Assembly: GCA_964646225.1 (NCBI GenBank)
Contig: CAZYAD010000011.1
Location: 1-44,147 of the forward strand
From: UBA4644 sp964646225
Lineage (GTDB): Bacteria > Bacillota > Clostridia > Oscillospirales > Butyricicoccaceae
Direction: 5' to 3'
Length of the DNA: 44,147 nucleotides
Shown here: positions 8,538 through 16,507 of the stretch, in pieces
Layout: every line of letters begins with the position of its first letter
How positions within the stretch are numbered: position 1 is the first letter of the stretch
Position numbers and translations under genes: made by a program
Notes under the pieces: generated by a model
Seen by the model: the letters and a program-made list of their open reading frames with translations, nothing else
Told to the model about the DNA's origin: nothing
Database searches by the model: none

Positions 8538-8603
8538 AAAGCGTCCGCCATTGGCGGACGCTTTCTCACAGAAAGGGCCGTGCATTCGCTGGAATGCACG
8601 GCC
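8538..8603. terminator. Two tandem hairpins after the DtxR-family gene
   Basis: Hairpin 1: GGCCGTGCATTC (8576-8587) with 8592-8603, loop GCTG. Hairpin 2: AAAGCGTCCGCCA (8538-8550) with 8552-8564. Both are perfect stems just past the regulator stop at 8614 (minus). Neither has a good T-run, so they may stop transcription jointly or protect the 3' end of the mRNA. Confidence 0.55.
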
Positions 8604-8613
8604 TTGTTGCTTC

Positions 8614-8991
8614 TTATTTGTGCTTTTCCGCTCCCAGGGCGTGCGCCTTGATACGGGAAAAGGTCTCCTGGCTCAAAACATGCTCTACCTTGCAGGCGTC
8701 CTCAGCGGCGATATTCTCCGGCACGCCCAACTGGATGAAAAAGCGGGTCAGCAGCTCGTGCCGCTCATAAATCCGCCGAGCGATCTCCTCCCCATCGGGC
8801 AGCAGTGAGATATGCCCGTCGGCATCCATGGCGATCAGCCCGTTTTCCCGCAGCTTCTTCATGGCGATGCTGACGCTGGGCTTGCTGACACCCAGATCGT
8901 TGGCCACATCGATGGAGCGCACCGAGCCGTGCTTTTCCAGCAGGGTCAGAATGGATTCCAGATAATCTTCGGCAGATTGATAAATTTTCAC
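8614..8991 (-). CDS. DtxR/IdeR-family metal-dependent transcriptional regulator
   Basis: 125 residues from a GTG start (8989-8991) with AAAGGAG 10 bases upstream. N-terminal winged helix-turn-helix (SAEDYLESILTLLE, then VRSIDVANDLGVSKPSVSIA, about residues 6-45) and the metal-binding dimerisation domain. The segment EDACKVEHVLS aligns with DEACRWEHVMS of DtxR, giving Cys100, Glu103 and His104 as likely ligands, plus His78 in YERHELL. The cysteine is the DtxR-type residue rather than the glutamate of Bacillus MntR, hinting at iron or other transition-metal sensing, though many clostridial members share it. The SH3-like C-terminal domain is missing. No metal transporter is adjacent; targets are probably elsewhere. 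Confidence 0.88.
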   Translation of the reverse strand: MKIYQSAEDYLESILTLLEKHGSVRSIDVANDLGVSKPSVSIAMKKLRENGLIAMDADGHISLLPDGEEIARRIYERHELLTRFFIQLGVPENIAAEDACKVEHVLSQETFSRIKAHALGAEKHK

Positions 8992-9022
8992 GGGCGACAG
9001 GCTCCTTTCGGGGATTTCTTAC

Positions 9023-9051
9023 AGTGTACCACAAAAGGAGGGAATTGGCAA
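9023..9051 (-). promoter_or_regulatory. Promoter of the DtxR-family gene
   Basis: Minus strand TTGCCA (9046-9051), 17-base spacer, TACACT (9023-9028), about 32 bases before the GTG start. Confidence 0.72.
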
Positions 9052-9118
9052 GAGGAACGGCGGAGGCCGCTGGAAGCCTGCCCTCTCTCAGGAAGCGCAA
9101 TTACTTTCTTTCTCCACC

Positions 9119-9165
9119 CTGCGGGGAGTTCCTTTCCACCGCCAAAAAGGAACCAAAAGCCGCAG
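9119..9165. repeat. Nested palindromic element in the DtxR-permease gap
   Basis: Inner stem GTTCCTTT (9128-9135) with AAAGGAAC (9146-9153), enclosed by CTGCGG (9119-9124) and CCGCAG (9160-9165). No coding frame of note in 8992-9242. It may be a dispersed palindromic repeat of the genome or the 3' end structure of the leftward ABC operon; only one copy is visible in this window. Confidence 0.4.
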
Positions 9166-9242
9166 GACTGAAAAGGAAAAAGAGAAACCGCGCTGATTGC
9201 AAAAGAGCAGGTCTCCGGCAGTCACTGGGAACCGGACAACCC

Positions 9243-11288
9243 TCATCCCTCCGCCGGCAGGCCGCTGACAATGGTGTAATAGGCGTTGGAGGTGGCCTTA
9301 TAGATCAGGGCATACACCAGCCCAAAGGCCAGCACCGACCCGGCCAGCACGGTACACATCAGCGGCGTGTTGCACATATTGAACAGTGCCAGCAGCCGCC
9401 GCACCATGGGGAAGGCAAAGGCCGTATGTACCACAGCGGTGACCAGCGGCAGGAAAAACACCGTCAGCAGCTGGGAATTGACGCTTTGACGGATGTCCTC
9501 CGCCGTCATGCCCACCTTGCGCATGATGGCAAAGCGGCTCTCGTCCTCGTACCCCTCGGTGACCTGCTTGTAGTAGATGATGAGCACCGTGGCCGCCAGA
9601 AAAACAATGGACAGCAGGATCCCCAGATAGAAAATACCGCCGTAGGTGCCGTAAAAACCGACACGCTCGGCCTCGCGGCATTCCACTGAGCCAGCGTAAA
9701 AGCCGCCAGTCCCGGTGTAATCCAGCTCCTGCAGGCTCTCCCGGATGGCGTCGCCCAGCGCCGCCTGCTCCTGGGCCTCCAGCCCGGTGTCAAAGCTCCA
9801 TTGCAGCGTTGTGTGTGCGCCGTACTCGCCGCCCAGCTCGAAATTCACGCTGGTCACCGCCGCGTCCAGATCGGACACCACCAGAAATACGCTGGGCAGA
9901 ATGTACATGGCGGCGTCGCCGCTGCCCATGATGTCGTCCACCTGCTTTTTGATCGTCCACACCGTGCCGTCGGCCATGGTGATGGCCGGCTCCTGATAGC
10001 TGCGCCGGACGCAGTGCAGCAGCACCTCCCCTGCCTCCAGCGTTTCATCCGCTCCCATGGCGCGGTTATAATCCTCCAGCGGGAGGAAATACACATGGTA
10101 CACATCATTCATGGTGGCCAGATCGGCGGCGTTAACCGTCATGGGGTCCAGGGTCAGCCGCCCCTCCCGCAGCAGGCCGATGGCCCAGACGGTGCGGTAG
10201 CGCTCCTCGTTCCGGACCTGCGCACCGTGCTGTGCCAGCACCGTGTCCACCCGCTCCAGCAGGGCCTGCTCCTTCTCCGGCGTGTACTCCCGCCCGTCTG
10301 TGGGGATGAAATCCATGCTGACATTGATCTGTCTGGGATAGCGGGCGAGCAGGCTGTCCTCTGCGCCGAAATACAGGCTCCCCGCCCCCAGCATCATCAC
10401 CAGCACCATGGTGCTGAGAATGCAGATAGAGGCCAGCCCCGCGCCGTTGCGCTTCATGCGGTAAAGCATGGAGGACACCGACACAAAGTGGTTTTTCCGG
10501 TAATAATACCGCCTGTTCTTCTGCAAAAGGCGGCACAGCAGCACCGACCCGGCGATGAACAGCAGATAGGTGGCCACAATGACCATGCCCACGGCGATGA
10601 AGAACCACGCAAGGGCGGCCAGCGGGTTTCTGATGGACACGGCGATGTAATAGGCCGCCGCCAGAATGAGCGCCCCGCCCACGCCCAGCAGCCAGTTGGC
10701 CCGGGGCGGCTTTTCCCCCACACTTTCGCTTTTCAGCAGCGAGACCGTGCTGAGGCGGCCCAGCGACCACAGGCCCCGGAGCAGGATCAGCCCGAATATG
10801 GGGACAAACACCACAAAGGCATCGTGCAGGGCATCGCCGCTGACGGTGAAGGTATAGGAGGCCGTCTCTCCCAGCACCCGCAAAAGGCCCAACTCGGCCA
10901 GCTTGGACAGCAGCACCCCCAGCGCCAGTCCCAGTGCCATGGCTCCTGCAAACAGCATCCCGGTCTCCCACAGATAGACCAGACACAGGTTGCCCTTGCC
11001 CATACCCAGAAGGTTATACAGACCAAACTCCCGCTGCCGCCTCCGGATCAGGAAGGAGTTGGTATACAGCAGAAAGAGCGCGGCGAACAGGATGACGATC
11101 CACACGCCGAAGCCCAGCATCTGCGCCACGGTGGGTCCGCCCTTCATCCGGGCCAGTGCCGGCATGGAGGCCAGATAGTGGATGATGTAAAACATCATGA
11201 CCATGCCGCCGCAGGCGAGAAAATACGGGAGACAGATGCGCCGGTTCCGGCGGATGCCCTCCCAGGCCAGTCGGGGATAGAGCCTCAT
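9243..11288 (-). CDS. Bce-type ABC transporter permease (FtsX family)
   Basis: 681 residues with the layout of BceB/VraG-like permeases: one N-terminal helix (YFLACGGMVMMFYIIHYL), three more helices by about residue 170, further pairs, then a large extracellular domain (about residues 310-520, after GAGSLYFGAEDSLLARYP) and three final helices. These proteins, with an ATPase, detect and remove cell-wall-active antimicrobial peptides from their lipid targets and signal to the partner histidine kinase. Its start overlaps the ATPase stop by 4 bases (ATGA), so the two are translationally coupled. The substrate peptide is unknown; bacitracin- or lantibiotic-type compounds are the family norm. Confidence 0.9.
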   Translation of the reverse strand: MRLYPRLAWEGIRRNRRICLPYFLACGGMVMMFYIIHYLASMPALARMKGGPTVAQMLGFGVWIVILFAALFLLYTNSFLIRRRQREFGLYNLLGMGKGNLCLVYLWETGMLFAGAMALGLALGVLLSKLAELGLLRVLGETASYTFTVSGDALHDAFVVFVPIFGLILLRGLWSLGRLSTVSLLKSESVGEKPPRANWLLGVGGALILAAAYYIAVSIRNPLAALAWFFIAVGMVIVATYLLFIAGSVLLCRLLQKNRRYYYRKNHFVSVSSMLYRMKRNGAGLASICILSTMVLVMMLGAGSLYFGAEDSLLARYPRQINVSMDFIPTDGREYTPEKEQALLERVDTVLAQHGAQVRNEERYRTVWAIGLLREGRLTLDPMTVNAADLATMNDVYHVYFLPLEDYNRAMGADETLEAGEVLLHCVRRSYQEPAITMADGTVWTIKKQVDDIMGSGDAAMYILPSVFLVVSDLDAAVTSVNFELGGEYGAHTTLQWSFDTGLEAQEQAALGDAIRESLQELDYTGTGGFYAGSVECREAERVGFYGTYGGIFYLGILLSIVFLAATVLIIYYKQVTEGYEDESRFAIMRKVGMTAEDIRQSVNSQLLTVFFLPLVTAVVHTAFAFPMVRRLLALFNMCNTPLMCTVLAGSVLAFGLVYALIYKATSNAYYTIVSGLPAEG

Positions 11289-12049
11289 GCCTGCTCACCT
11301 CCCGTGGCCAGCAGGATCAGCACATCGGAGATCTTCTGGTACAGCTGCTCGTCGGTGCAGTCGCCCCGATAAAGCTGGTGAAAGACCTGACCGTCCTTGA
11401 TGAACAGCACCCTTCCGGCCCGGCTGGCCGCTCTGGCAGAGTGGGTCACCATCAGAATGGTGCGGCCGCCACGATTGATCTCGGCAAACAGCCGGAGGAG
11501 CTCATCGGTGGCCCGGGAATCCAGTGCGCCGGTGGGCTCGTCGGCCAGCAGCAGCTTGGGGTCGGTGATGATGGCCCGAGCCACGGCGGCCCGCTGCTTC
11601 TGTCCGCCGGAGATCTCATAGGGATACTTTTTCAGGATATCGGTGATGCCCAGTACCTGGGCCACGGGCCGCAGCCGCTCCGCCATTTCCCGGTGGGGAC
11701 GGCCCGCCAGCACCAGCGGCAGGTAGATGTTATCCTCCACGGTAAAGGTATCCAGCAGGTTGAATTCCTGAAACACAAAGCCCAGATTGTCCCGGCGGAA
11801 GGCGGCCACCCGGCTCTCCCGCAGCTGGCCCAGCACCTGCCCGCCCACCGTCACGGTGCCCTCGGTGGGGGTATCCAGCGCCGCCAGAAGGTTCAGCAGG
11901 GTGGTCTTGCCCGAGCCGGACTCTCCCATGATGGCCACATATTCCCCCTGCTCCACCGTGAAGCTGACCTGCTTCAGCGCCTCTACCCGCTGGCCGCCAA
12001 AGCGGGTGGTATAGACCTTTTTCAGGCCGCTGACTTCCAAGATGCTCAT
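11285..12049 (-). CDS. Bce-type ABC transporter ATP-binding protein
   Basis: 254 residues. Walker A GESGSGKTTLL (about residues 39-49), Q-loop in FVFQEFNLLDTF, ABC signature ISGGQKQRAAVARA, Walker B LLLADEPTGALDS and the His-switch in MVTHSARAAS are all intact. It belongs to the MacB/LolD/BceA group and energises the adjacent FtsX-type permease. The ATG has AAAGGAGG upstream. The 115-base gap to the kinase gene upstream carries a likely promoter and a BceR-type operator, so the transporter pair is probably induced by the adjacent two-component system. Residues past the ATPase core form a short C-terminal tail specific to this gene. Confidence 0.93.
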   Translation of the reverse strand: MSILEVSGLKKVYTTRFGGQRVEALKQVSFTVEQGEYVAIMGESGSGKTTLLNLLAALDTPTEGTVTVGGQVLGQLRESRVAAFRRDNLGFVFQEFNLLDTFTVEDNIYLPLVLAGRPHREMAERLRPVAQVLGITDILKKYPYEISGGQKQRAAVARAIITDPKLLLADEPTGALDSRATDELLRLFAEINRGGRTILMVTHSARAASRAGRVLFIKDGQVFHQLYRGDCTDEQLYQKISDVLILLATGGEQA

Positions 12050-12084
12050 AACAAAAATCCTCCTTTGCGATTTTTACCATCAGC

Positions 12085-12159
12085 ATTGTAACAAAAAGGG
12101 GAACTGCTTCGCCATCGATTTGGCTTACAGTTTCCCCCGGAAATCTAACAGTTTTGTAA
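12085..12159 (-). promoter_or_regulatory. BceR-type operator and activator-dependent promoter of the ABC genes
   Basis: TAACA (12146-12150), GTTT, TGTAA (12155-12159) on the plus strand fits the TNACA-N4-TGTAA inverted repeat known for BceR-like regulators. About 60 bases nearer the gene on the minus strand is a -10 TACAAT (12085-12090) with no good -35, as expected for an activated promoter. The site sits between the kinase stop (12165) and the ATPase start (12049). Confidence 0.68.
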
Positions 12160-12164
12160 GAAGC

Positions 12165-13154
12165 TCACTCTATCTCCAGCGACCTGCGCCCCAGACCGAT
12201 GCGGATGGCGGTGCCCTCCCCCGGGACGGATTCCGCCGTGATGGTATGCCCCAGATTGGCGCACACCCGGCGGCACAGATACAGCCCGATGCCGCTGGCG
12301 TTGTGGTGCAGGCGGCCCAGCGAGCCGGTATAGCCCTTTTCGAAGATGCGGGGCAGCTCCTCCGGCGCGATGCCCATGCCGGTATCCCGGATGCACAGGG
12401 TGGGGCCCTCCTCCAGCATGATGGAAATGCTGCCGGAGGGGGTGTATTTCAGAGCGTTGGAAAGCACCTGTCCGATGACAAAGGCCAGCCATTTTTCATC
12501 GGTAAGCACCGAAACGCCCAACGGCTCATACCGCAGCTCCAGGCGCCGGGAGATGAATTCCCCGGCGTAGCGTTTCACCTCCTGCCGGAGGATCTCATCC
12601 AGCGGATACTCCCGGATGAGGTAATCGGTGGTGTCGCTGTCCAGCCGCAGAAACACCAGCACCATCTCCACATACTGCTGAATACGGAACAGCTCTCCCC
12701 GCAGACGGCGGGACAGGGCGGTATCCTCGCTTTGCAGGGTCAGTCCCATGGCGGCGATGGGGGTCTTGATCTGGTGGGCCCAGGCGGTGTAATAGTCCAC
12801 CATATCCGCATAGCGGCGGGAAAACCCGGCCCGCGCCTCTGCCTGTGCGGCCTCCAGCTGCCGGATGAGCTGCTGATAACGCTCCTCGGTCGGCCCGGCG
12901 GCAGGCGGCAGGGGCATGGAGTGGCTGCCGGTCTCCTCACAAAGCCGCAGCAGCGCCCGGTACCGCTGCCGGAAGCGGACGAAATCCACCGTCAGCACAC
13001 ACAGCCCCACGGCGGCACACAGGGCCGCAGGATACCATACCGCCCCTATCGGCAGTCCATACAGCCCAAAGGTGACGGCAAAAATGACGCAGAACAGTCC
13101 AAACAGCCCCAGGCTGCCCCGACGCTGCCGCAGATAGCTCCGGATCAGTCCCAT
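12165..13154 (-). CDS. Bce-type intramembrane-sensing histidine kinase
   Basis: 329 residues. Two N-terminal helices (about 15-34 and 37-57) are joined by only a few residues, so there is no real extracellular sensor; this is the hallmark of kinases that take their signal from a Bce-type transporter. The phospho-acceptor His127 lies in AWAHQIKTPIAAM; the ATP-binding domain shows GQVLSNALKYTP (N box), IRDTGMGIAPEELPRIFEKGYTG (G1/F box) and NASGIGLYL (G2). The start lies one base after the response regulator stop, with GGAGG at the coupling site. It probably phosphorylates that regulator when the ABC permease meets its peptide. Confidence 0.93.
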   Translation of the reverse strand: MGLIRSYLRQRRGSLGLFGLFCVIFAVTFGLYGLPIGAVWYPAALCAAVGLCVLTVDFVRFRQRYRALLRLCEETGSHSMPLPPAAGPTEERYQQLIRQLEAAQAEARAGFSRRYADMVDYYTAWAHQIKTPIAAMGLTLQSEDTALSRRLRGELFRIQQYVEMVLVFLRLDSDTTDYLIREYPLDEILRQEVKRYAGEFISRRLELRYEPLGVSVLTDEKWLAFVIGQVLSNALKYTPSGSISIMLEEGPTLCIRDTGMGIAPEELPRIFEKGYTGSLGRLHHNASGIGLYLCRRVCANLGHTITAESVPGEGTAIRIGLGRRSLEIE

Positions 13155-13155
13155 C

Positions 13156-13833
13156 CTATTCCTCCCCGATCAGATAGCCCACGCCGAAGCGGGTGGTGAT
13201 AAAGCCGGGCAGCCCCGCGCCGTCCAGCTTTTTCCGCAAACGGTTCACATTGACCGTCAGGGTGTTTTCGTCCACAAAGCAGTCGGATTGCCACAGCCGC
13301 TCCATCAGGGTCTCCCGGCTGACCACCCGGCCCTTGGCCTCCAGCAGCGCCAGCAGGATGCGGGCTTCGTTGCGGGTCAGCTCCAGCCTCTGCCCCGCAA
13401 CGGTCAGGGTGCTGTCCCCGGTGTTCAGCCGCGCGCCCCGATGCTCCAGCACGGGGGCCGCCGGGCCGAAATCATAGCTGCGCCGCAGCAGGGCCTGCAT
13501 TTTTGCCATCAGCACCCGCTGGTCAAAGGGCTTGGCGATGAAATCATCCCCGCCCATGTTCATTGCCATGACGATGTTCATATCATCCGATGCCGAGGAC
13601 AGAAAGATAATGGGCACCCGGGAGCGTTTTCGGATCTCGCTGCACCAGTGGTAGCCGTTAAAAAAGGGCAGCGTGATGTCCAGCAGCACCAGATGGGGGT
13701 CAAAGGCCTCCCATTCCGGCAAAATGTCCCGGAAGTTTTCCGCCAGCCTGGCCTCCAGCCCCCACTGCTCCGCCTGCCGGAGGATGGCCTCGCCGATCCC
13801 CCGGTCATCCTCTACAATGAAAACGCGATACAT
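13156..13833 (-). CDS. OmpR-family response regulator (BceR-like)
   Basis: 225 residues. Receiver domain with acidic pair E8/D9/D10, phospho-acceptor Asp52 in VLLDITLPFFNG and the conserved Lys in AKPFDQRVL (about residue 107); then a C-terminal winged-helix DNA-binding domain (LTRNEARILLALLEAKGRVVSRETLMERLW and ENTLTVNVNRLRKKL). Start ATG has AAGGAGGGAG upstream. It lies 48 bases after lrgB and directly before the kinase. Predicted target is the operator at 12146-12159 before the ABC genes. Confidence 0.93.
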   Translation of the reverse strand: MYRVFIVEDDRGIGEAILRQAEQWGLEARLAENFRDILPEWEAFDPHLVLLDITLPFFNGYHWCSEIRKRSRVPIIFLSSASDDMNIVMAMNMGGDDFIAKPFDQRVLMAKMQALLRRSYDFGPAAPVLEHRGARLNTGDSTLTVAGQRLELTRNEARILLALLEAKGRVVSRETLMERLWQSDCFVDENTLTVNVNRLRKKLDGAGLPGFITTRFGVGYLIGEE

Positions 13834-13881
13834 CTCTGCTCCCTCCTTACAGCTGTCCGTTCTGCGATATCTTTTTCCGTC

Positions 13882-14574
13882 TTACCACAATCCGGCAAAC
13901 ACCTGGGCCGCCAGCACGGTGAAAAGGCCCGCCACGGCGATGGACAGGCCGCTCATGGCGCCCTCCACCTCCCCCATCTCCACCGCCCGGGAGGTGCCCA
14001 GGGCGTGGGAGCCGGTGCCGATGGCCAGCCCCTTTGCGATGGGGTCGGTGATGCGGAACAGGCGGCACAAAGCGGGCGCAAGGCAGTTGCCCAGAATCCC
14101 GGTGACGGCGATGGCCGTCACAGTGATGGCCGCCGCGCCCCCCAGCTCCTCCGAAAGGCTCATGCCGATGGCGGTGGTCACCGACTTGGGCAACAGCGTC
14201 ACATACTCCTCGTGGCTCAGGCCAAACAGCACGCTCATGGTCAGGATGGACACCCCGGAGGCCAGCACGCCGGACAGCACCCCCAGCAGGATGGCCCGGA
14301 TGTGCCGCTTCAGCTTGTCCAGCTGCCGGTACAGGGGGATGGCCAGGCTGGCCGTGGCCGGTGTCAGCAGATACGCCAGCGGCTGGGCGTTCTGCTGAAA
14401 GGCCTCGTAATCCACCCGGCACACCACCAGCACGGCGATAATCCCCGCGATGGCCAGCAGCATGGGGTTGAGCAGCGGACTCTTGAACCGCCGGTTCACC
14501 GCCATCCCCAGGGCATAAGCCCCCAGACAGAGGGCCACGCCAAAGCCGGCGCAGCTTTGCAGCAGCTCACTCAT
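13882..14574 (-). CDS. lrgB: LrgB/CidB family membrane protein
   Basis: 230 residues, about 7-8 hydrophobic helices. Family marks include LLPKSVTTAIGMSLSEELGG, TGILGNCLAPALCRLFRI and the GLAIGTGSHALGTSRAVEMGEVEGAMSGL block. LrgAB/CidAB pairs are holin/antiholin-like membrane proteins linked to murein hydrolase control, and in several bacteria to export or uptake of small carboxylates such as pyruvate. It overlaps lrgA by 4 bases (ATGA). There is no LytSR two-component pair here; instead a Bce-type module follows, which is unusual context. Confidence 0.92.
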   Translation of the reverse strand: MSELLQSCAGFGVALCLGAYALGMAVNRRFKSPLLNPMLLAIAGIIAVLVVCRVDYEAFQQNAQPLAYLLTPATASLAIPLYRQLDKLKRHIRAILLGVLSGVLASGVSILTMSVLFGLSHEEYVTLLPKSVTTAIGMSLSEELGGAAAITVTAIAVTGILGNCLAPALCRLFRITDPIAKGLAIGTGSHALGTSRAVEMGEVEGAMSGLSIAVAGLFTVLAAQVFAGLW

Positions 14575-14930
14575 TTTTTCTCCCCCTTTTCTCTGCCCAG
14601 AAGGAACTGGGTCACCCGGCCTGTCACGGCAAAGGTCACCAGCAGGCCCACCACATTGATCACCAGAAAGGGCACCAGAATGGCCCGCAGGCCGTCAAAC
14701 TGCTCCATCAGCCCCACTGCCGCCGGCAGGAACATGGGCGGCATGATCTGAATGAGGAAATCGGCCGCGCCCTCCACCTGCTCCAGCCGGATCACGCCGG
14801 TCATCAGAAAGACCAGCATCAGCACCAGCCCATAGATGGTGGCAGGGATGGGCAGCGGCAGCAGCTCCTTCAGCACCTCCCCCAGCAGGCACACCCCCAG
14901 GATCCGGGCAAACTGCATCAGATATTTCAT
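14571..14930 (-). CDS. lrgA: LrgA/CidA family holin-like protein
   Basis: 119 residues with four predicted helices. The start region LLGEVLKELLPLPIPATIYGLVLMLVFLMTG carries the family's L-P-P-x-x-x-G pattern, and FLIQIMPPMFLPAAVGLMEQF is the second block. Size matches LrgA. It overlaps the MATE gene upstream and lrgB downstream by 4 bases each, so all three are tightly coupled. GGAGGTG lies just before its ATG inside the MATE gene. Confidence 0.9.
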   Translation of the reverse strand: MKYLMQFARILGVCLLGEVLKELLPLPIPATIYGLVLMLVFLMTGVIRLEQVEGAADFLIQIMPPMFLPAAVGLMEQFDGLRAILVPFLVINVVGLLVTFAVTGRVTQFLLGREKGEKK

Positions 14931-16267
14931 GCCCGCACCTCCGCTTTCCGGCGCAGATGGAGGAAATACCAGCCGCAGATGACGATGGACAGCAGCGACG
15001 CCGCCGGGGCCGCCAGCCCCATATGCAGCAGCGTGGCCCCTGCCTGCCGACTCATGGCCAGCGTCACCGGGATGCGCACCACGAAGGTGGCGACGATATT
15101 GTGCAGCATGGAGATCACGGCGTTGCCGCAGCCGCTGAAGTAGTTGTTAAAGCTGAACACAAAAGACACCAGTATGCAGTCCATGGAATAGGTGCGGAGA
15201 TACAGCCCTGCGGCGGTGATGACCTGCCCGTCGGTGGTGAAGATGGCAGGCAGGAGCTCCGGAAACAGGTTGGCAAAGCCGCAGACCGCCGCGCCCACTG
15301 CCAGCGAAAACAGGATGCTGCATTTCAGCGCCTCCACCGCCCGGCGGGGCTTGCCTGCGCCGATGTTCTGGGCCGTCATGGCAGCCAGCGCCGCCGAAAA
15401 GCCCTCGGCAGGAAGGAAGGCAAAGGACATGATCTTTTCGGTGACTCCCACGGCGGCCGAGGCAATCAGCCCCATGGTATTGATGATGGCCGAAATGATC
15501 AGGAAGGACAGATGGGTGCTGGTGCTTTGCAGCGCCAGCGGCCCGCCCACCTTCAGAATGCGCAGGGCAGCCCGGCGATCCAGCCGCAGATGCCGTCGGT
15601 GAAAGGGAAAGGAAAAGCCCTTCCGGAACAGAAACAGCAGCGCCGCCAGAAAGCTCAGCCCCTGTGCCGCCACGGTGGCGATGGCCGCGCCGGTGCTGCC
15701 CAGGCCCAGTCCGCCCACCAGCCAGAAGTCTCCCACGATATTCACAACGGTGGCCAGCGCCACAAAATAAACCGGCGTTTTGCTGTCCCCCAGGCCGCGG
15801 AAAACGCCGCTGAGGGCGTTGTAGCCGATGATAAAGGGCAGGCCCAGCGAGCAGGTGAACACATAGCTGCGGCAGTCGGCCACCGCCTCCGGGGGCGTCT
15901 GCATCAGGGCCACACCGGCGTCGGTAAACAGCACCATCAGCGGTGTCAGCACCAGTGCAAACAGGCCGAACAGCACGGTCTGGGTGCCGATGGCGGTGGC
16001 TGCCCCCTCGTGATCCTTCTGCCCGATGCAGTTGCCGATGAGTACCGTTCCGCCCATGGACAGCGACAGGATCAGCATGGTGACGGTGTTCATCAGCTGC
16101 GAGCCGGTGGAAACGCCGGACACCGCCGCCGCCCCGGCAAACCGGCCCACCACAAACAGATCTGCCGCGCCGTAAAGCGATTGCAGCAGGCTGGACAGCA
16201 TAAAGGGCAGCGCGAACCGCACCAGCGTGGGGCCCACCCGGCCCTCGGACAATGATAACTGCTTCAT
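14927..16267 (-). CDS. MATE-family multidrug/metabolite exporter
   Basis: 446 residues from ATG at 16267, chosen because AAGGAG lies 7 bases upstream and the promoter -10 is at 16317-16322; a start further upstream would lie at or before the transcription start. About 12 helices arranged as two related MatE halves; the N-terminal landmark is FALPFMLSSLLQSLYGAADLFVVGRF and each half has a QNIGAGKP/IGQKDHEGA-type loop. It should export cationic compounds using a Na+ or H+ gradient. As first gene of the chain MATE-lrgA-lrgB, it may share induction with the antibiotic-peptide module downstream (inference). Confidence 0.93.
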   Translation of the reverse strand: MKQLSLSEGRVGPTLVRFALPFMLSSLLQSLYGAADLFVVGRFAGAAAVSGVSTGSQLMNTVTMLILSLSMGGTVLIGNCIGQKDHEGAATAIGTQTVLFGLFALVLTPLMVLFTDAGVALMQTPPEAVADCRSYVFTCSLGLPFIIGYNALSGVFRGLGDSKTPVYFVALATVVNIVGDFWLVGGLGLGSTGAAIATVAAQGLSFLAALLFLFRKGFSFPFHRRHLRLDRRAALRILKVGGPLALQSTSTHLSFLIISAIINTMGLIASAAVGVTEKIMSFAFLPAEGFSAALAAMTAQNIGAGKPRRAVEALKCSILFSLAVGAAVCGFANLFPELLPAIFTTDGQVITAAGLYLRTYSMDCILVSFVFSFNNYFSGCGNAVISMLHNIVATFVVRIPVTLAMSRQAGATLLHMGLAAPAASLLSIVICGWYFLHLRRKAEVRA

Positions 16268-16316
16268 ATCACAACTCCTTAAAAAGCCATATACTGGAAT
16301 CCTTCTCCGGTAAATC

Positions 16317-16345
16317 ATTATAGCCGCCCCTACGGGGAAAGTCAA
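16317..16345 (-). promoter_or_regulatory. Promoter of the MATE-lrgAB unit
   Basis: Minus strand TTGACT (16340-16345), 17-base spacer, TATAAT (16317-16322). The spacer contains a CCCC-TAC-GGGG dyad (plus strand 16327-16337) that could bind a regulator. Confidence 0.85.
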
Positions 16346-16355
16346 CCGACAGCCC

Positions 16356-16384
16356 TTGCGCAGGCCGGTGAAATGTGGTAAGAT
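16356..16384 (+). promoter_or_regulatory. Promoter of the ECF S-component gene
   Basis: TTGCGC (16356-16361), 17-base spacer, TAAGAT (16379-16384). Transcription would start near 16391, leaving a leader of about 117 bases. Confidence 0.6.
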
Positions 16385-16390
16385 GCTTTT

Positions 16391-16507
16391 GCAGAAAACG
16401 CCGGGACATGGGCAAACTGACCCTGTGATTTTTTCTCAAATTGGCACTTCACATCAGGTCAGAATGGATTATCATAAAGGCAGCAGACAAAAAGGAGCTG
16501 ACCCCCT
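16391..16507 (+). promoter_or_regulatory. Structured leader before the ECF S-component gene (possible cis-acting RNA)
   Basis: CTGACC occurs twice (16417-16422 and 16498-16503, the second right after the GGAG ribosome binding site), and GGTCAG (16457-16462) between them can pair with either. This allows two exclusive folds, one of which would draw in the ribosome binding site. An imperfect CAtGGG/CCCTG hairpin at 16408-16425 is followed by TTTTTT. No known riboswitch consensus was recognised by eye. Confidence 0.35.

Noticed and set aside
16391..16507. TPP, FMN, THF, preQ1 or cobalamin riboswitch before the ECF S gene
   Set aside because: None of the conserved core sequences I know for these classes could be found by eye; only a generic switching leader is reported.
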